A DNA stretch of 41,746 nt, from the NCBI GenBank assembly GCA_023150295.1, contig JAKLLE010000029.1, positions 1 through 41,746 of the forward strand, given 5' to 3'. The position numbers and the translations under genes are program-made. Below the pieces are notes generated by a model. It saw only the letters and a program-made list of their open reading frames with translations. It was not told where the DNA came from and did no database searches. This document shows positions 40,246 to 41,746 of the stretch, one piece after another. Each line of letters starts with the position of its first letter. The stretch's first letter is position 1. Origin of the DNA: Giesbergeria sp. (GTDB lineage Bacteria; Pseudomonadota; Gammaproteobacteria; Burkholderiales; Burkholderiaceae_C).

Positions 40246-41241
40246 ATGGCCATGAGAGTCATTTTTGCCGGCACGCCGGAATTTGCGCGCGTTGCCTTGC
40301 AGGCACTGCTGGAAGCCGGCTTTTCGGTGCCGTTGGTGCTCACCCAGCCCGACCGCCCGGCCGGGCGCGGGATGAAGTTGCAGGCCTCGCCGGTCAAGCA
40401 GTTGGCACAGGCGCATGGCATCGCCGTCGCGCAGCCGCGCAGCCTGCGCATGGACGGCAAGTACCCGGAGGACGCTGCCGCTGCGCAAGCCGCCATCCTT
40501 GCGGCCCAGGCCGATGCGATGGTGGTGGCAGCCTATGGTTTGATCCTGCCGCAGTGGGTGCTGGAGGCGCCTCGTCTGGGGTGCCTGAACATCCATGCCA
40601 GCCTGCTGCCGCGTTGGCGCGGGGCTGCGCCCATCCACCGGGCGATCGAGGCGGGCGACACACAGACCGGCATCACCATCATGCAAATGGACGCAGGACT
40701 GGACACCGGCGACATGCTGCTGCGCGAGGCGATGGACATCCTGCCCCAGGACACGACGGCGAGCCTGCACGACCGGCTGGCAGCACAAGGTGGGCGGCTG
40801 ATCGTTCAGGCGCTGAAACAGCTGGCCGCAGGAGCCTTGCTGCCCGTTCCGCAGCCCGCCGAGGGTGTGACTTACGCGCACAAGATCGAAAAATCCGAGG
40901 GCACCGTGGATTGGGCGCTTTCGGCCGAGGCGATTGACCGTCGCATCCGTGCTTTCGACCCGTTTCCGGGGGGCGGCACCTCGGTACAGGGGGAAGTCAT
41001 CAAGTTATGGGCTTGCAAAATTGATAGCGCCTCACGCCCGGCTGATGTGCCCTGCGGCCAGATTTTGTCCATAAGTTCGGAGGCGGTGTCCGTGGCTTGT
41101 GGGCAGGGCGTGTTGGCCGTTACCGCCTTGCAGCGCGCAGGGGGCAAGCGCCTGGGCGCGGCTGACTTTGCGCGTGGATTTGGATTGCAGTCCGGCATGG
41201 TGTTGGGTGCGCGCGAAGCCTCCGGCGAGGCTGGCGCGTGA
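40246..41241 (+). CDS. fmt: Methionyl-tRNA formyltransferase
   Basis: The 331-residue enzyme formylates initiator Met-tRNA. The N-terminal catalytic domain has the signature [20 protein letters not shown] and [12 protein letters not shown], giving the Asn-His-Asp active site; the C-terminal OB-like domain starts near residue 215. Residues 258-275 ([18 protein letters not shown]) coincide with a stretch that matches the dispersed GATAGC repeat, so part of the C-terminal domain may derive from a repeat inserted in frame. The flanking motif ([20 protein letters not shown]) is normal, so the protein is probably functional. Confidence 0.95.
   Translation: MAMRVIFAGTPEFARVALQALLEAGFSVPLVLTQPDRPAGRGMKLQASPVKQLAQAHGIAVAQPRSLRMDGKYPEDAAAAQAAILAAQADAMVVAAYGLILPQWVLEAPRLGCLNIHASLLPRWRGAAPIHRAIEAGDTQTGITIMQMDAGLDTGDMLLREAMDILPQDTTASLHDRLAAQGGRLIVQALKQLAAGALLPVPQPAEGVTYAHKIEKSEGTVDWALSAEAIDRRIRAFDPFPGGGTSVQGEVIKLWACKIDSASRPADVPCGQILSISSEAVSVACGQGVLAVTALQRAGGKRLGAADFARGFGLQSGMVLGAREASGEAGA
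41017..41070 (+). repeat. GATAGC/GCGCTT dispersed repeat, copy 4, inside fmt
   Basis: AAAATTGATAGCGCC, then CTGATGTGCCCTGCGGCCAG and ATTTTGTCC, follow the same order as copy 1 (TTGATAGC, GTGCGCTGCAGCC, GATTTTT). The copy is in frame with fmt and has diverged more than the intergenic copies. The match is shorter and less certain than the others. Confidence 0.4.
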
Positions 41242-41657
41242 GCGCAGCGGCGCGCCGCACGACCTGGCGCCATCCCCTGTTCCGCCAAGGGGTGGCAGAC
41301 ATGCTGGGCACCTCCCTGGGCATAGGCGCCTGGGGGTTGGTCACCGGGGTGGCCATGGTCAAGAGCGGCATGTCGGTGCCCGTGGCTGTGGTCATGTCAC
41401 TGCTGGTCTATGCAGGCAGCGCCCAGTTGGCGGTGATTCCGCTGCTGGCCGTGGGGGCGCCGCTGTGGGTGGTTTGGCTCACGGCGTTTTGTGTGAATCT
41501 GCGCTTTGTGATCTTCAGCAGTCTGTGGCGCTCCTATTTTCAGCATCTGCCATTGCGCCAACGCCTGGCCATCGGTTACTTCAGCGGAGATGTCATCTTC
41601 GTGGCCTTCGAGGGACTTGCAGAATTCCTCAACCCAGCCGAATTTGCCTCTGCGTGA
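41238..41657 (+). CDS. azlC: AzlC-family amino-acid exporter subunit, C-terminally truncated
   Basis: The first 120 or so residues match AzlC-like permeases that, with AzlD, export branched-chain amino acids ([60 protein letters not shown]). Family members are about 230-240 residues. Here the frame runs normally to [13 protein letters not shown] and then continues for about 15 unrelated residues to a stop. The break coincides with a change of sequence at about 41609, so the gene appears interrupted by an inserted element. GTG at 41238 overlaps the fmt stop (GTGA). The product is probably non-functional. Confidence 0.75.
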   Translation: MSAAARRTTWRHPLFRQGVADMLGTSLGIGAWGLVTGVAMVKSGMSVPVAVVMSLLVYAGSAQLAVIPLLAVGAPLWVVWLTAFCVNLRFVIFSSLWRSYFQHLPLRQRLAIGYFSGDVIFVAFEGLAEFLNPAEFASA

Positions 41658-41746
41658 GGCGCAAAAAAAGTTGCGGGCACCGCCCAAAAGGCTGGAAGAT
41701 CAGGGTATCGAAGTCTGAACTTGGTGCCCGCCCATGAATACTACCC
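41610..41746. mobile_element. Probable end of an insertion sequence interrupting azlC
   Basis: Sequence similarity to AzlC stops at about 41609. What follows (GGGACTTGCAGAATTCCTC onward) is non-coding for about 120 bases. A rightward ATG at 41734 (MNTT, cut by the window edge) could begin a transposase. The terminal bases and the MNTT start loosely recall ISL3-family elements, but the fragment is too short to assign. Confidence 0.4.

Noticed and set aside
1-41746. Search for CRISPR arrays, tRNA, rRNA, phage genes and riboswitches
   Set aside because: I saw no spaced direct repeats, no tRNA cloverleaf or rRNA-like stretch, and no phage structural or known riboswitch pattern. Short structured RNAs could still be missed by eye.

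Overview
The window reads as chromosomal DNA of a high-GC betaproteobacterium of the Comamonadaceae, most likely Acidovorax-like. This rests on gene content and order (LysM protein-dprA divergent from def-lipoprotein-fmt-azlC; yajC-secD-secF followed by a DUF1631 gene; yhdP followed by a nitrilase-family gene; fused indolepyruvate ferredoxin oxidoreductase) and on copies of a GATAGC/GCGCTT intergenic repeat that I recall from Acidovorax and Rhodoferax relatives. No database search was possible. I saw no rRNA, tRNA or CRISPR array. No stretch longer than 300 bases lacks a gene.

Layout. 1-830: an HD-domain gene cut short by apparently foreign sequence at the left edge. 940-7539: a tripartite RND efflux operon transcribed leftward (TetR regulator, outer-membrane lipoprotein, periplasmic adaptor, RND pump) with a perfect 18-bp operator. 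7600-10353: glnE, divergent from yhdP and an amidase (10442-15396). 15580-16840: a 37-aa membrane protein and mltA, whose divergent start codons share the tetranucleotide CATG. 16906-20184: a leftward chain of five translationally coupled genes headed by a secreted zinc metalloprotease fused to a TPM domain. 20292-22376: a LuxR-type regulator and a DUF3667 zinc-ribbon membrane protein, whose promoters carry the same operator-like motif at the same distance from the same -10-like hexamer. 22553-26790: an Lrp-type regulator divergent from indolepyruvate ferredoxin oxidoreductase. 26902-30807: an iron-responsive-looking operon (P19/FtrA, OprB-type porin, cupredoxin, polyferredoxin) resembling ftrABCD but with no FtrC permease. 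30942-36582: yajC, secD, secF and a DUF1631 gene. 36622-39057: dprA and its upstream LysM gene. 39239-41657: def, a small lipoprotein gene, fmt and a truncated azlC that runs into apparent insertion-sequence DNA at the right edge.

Most of the window is housekeeping or envelope biology: nitrogen control (GlnE), protein export (SecDF-YajC), N-terminal formyl-Met handling (Def, Fmt), murein turnover (MltA), lipid transport (YhdP) and drug export (RND). The parts that look least described are the metalloprotease-TPM operon with its neighbouring LuxR/DUF3667 promoter pair, the ftr-like iron operon in which a porin is present and the permease absent, and two families of dispersed repeats. One repeat is a hairpin element with compensatory stem changes between copies. 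The other sits at gene 3' ends and supplies coding sequence to two proteins.

Both edges end in foreign-looking sequence with a start codon pointing outward. This is what a draft contig broken at multicopy insertion sequences would look like.
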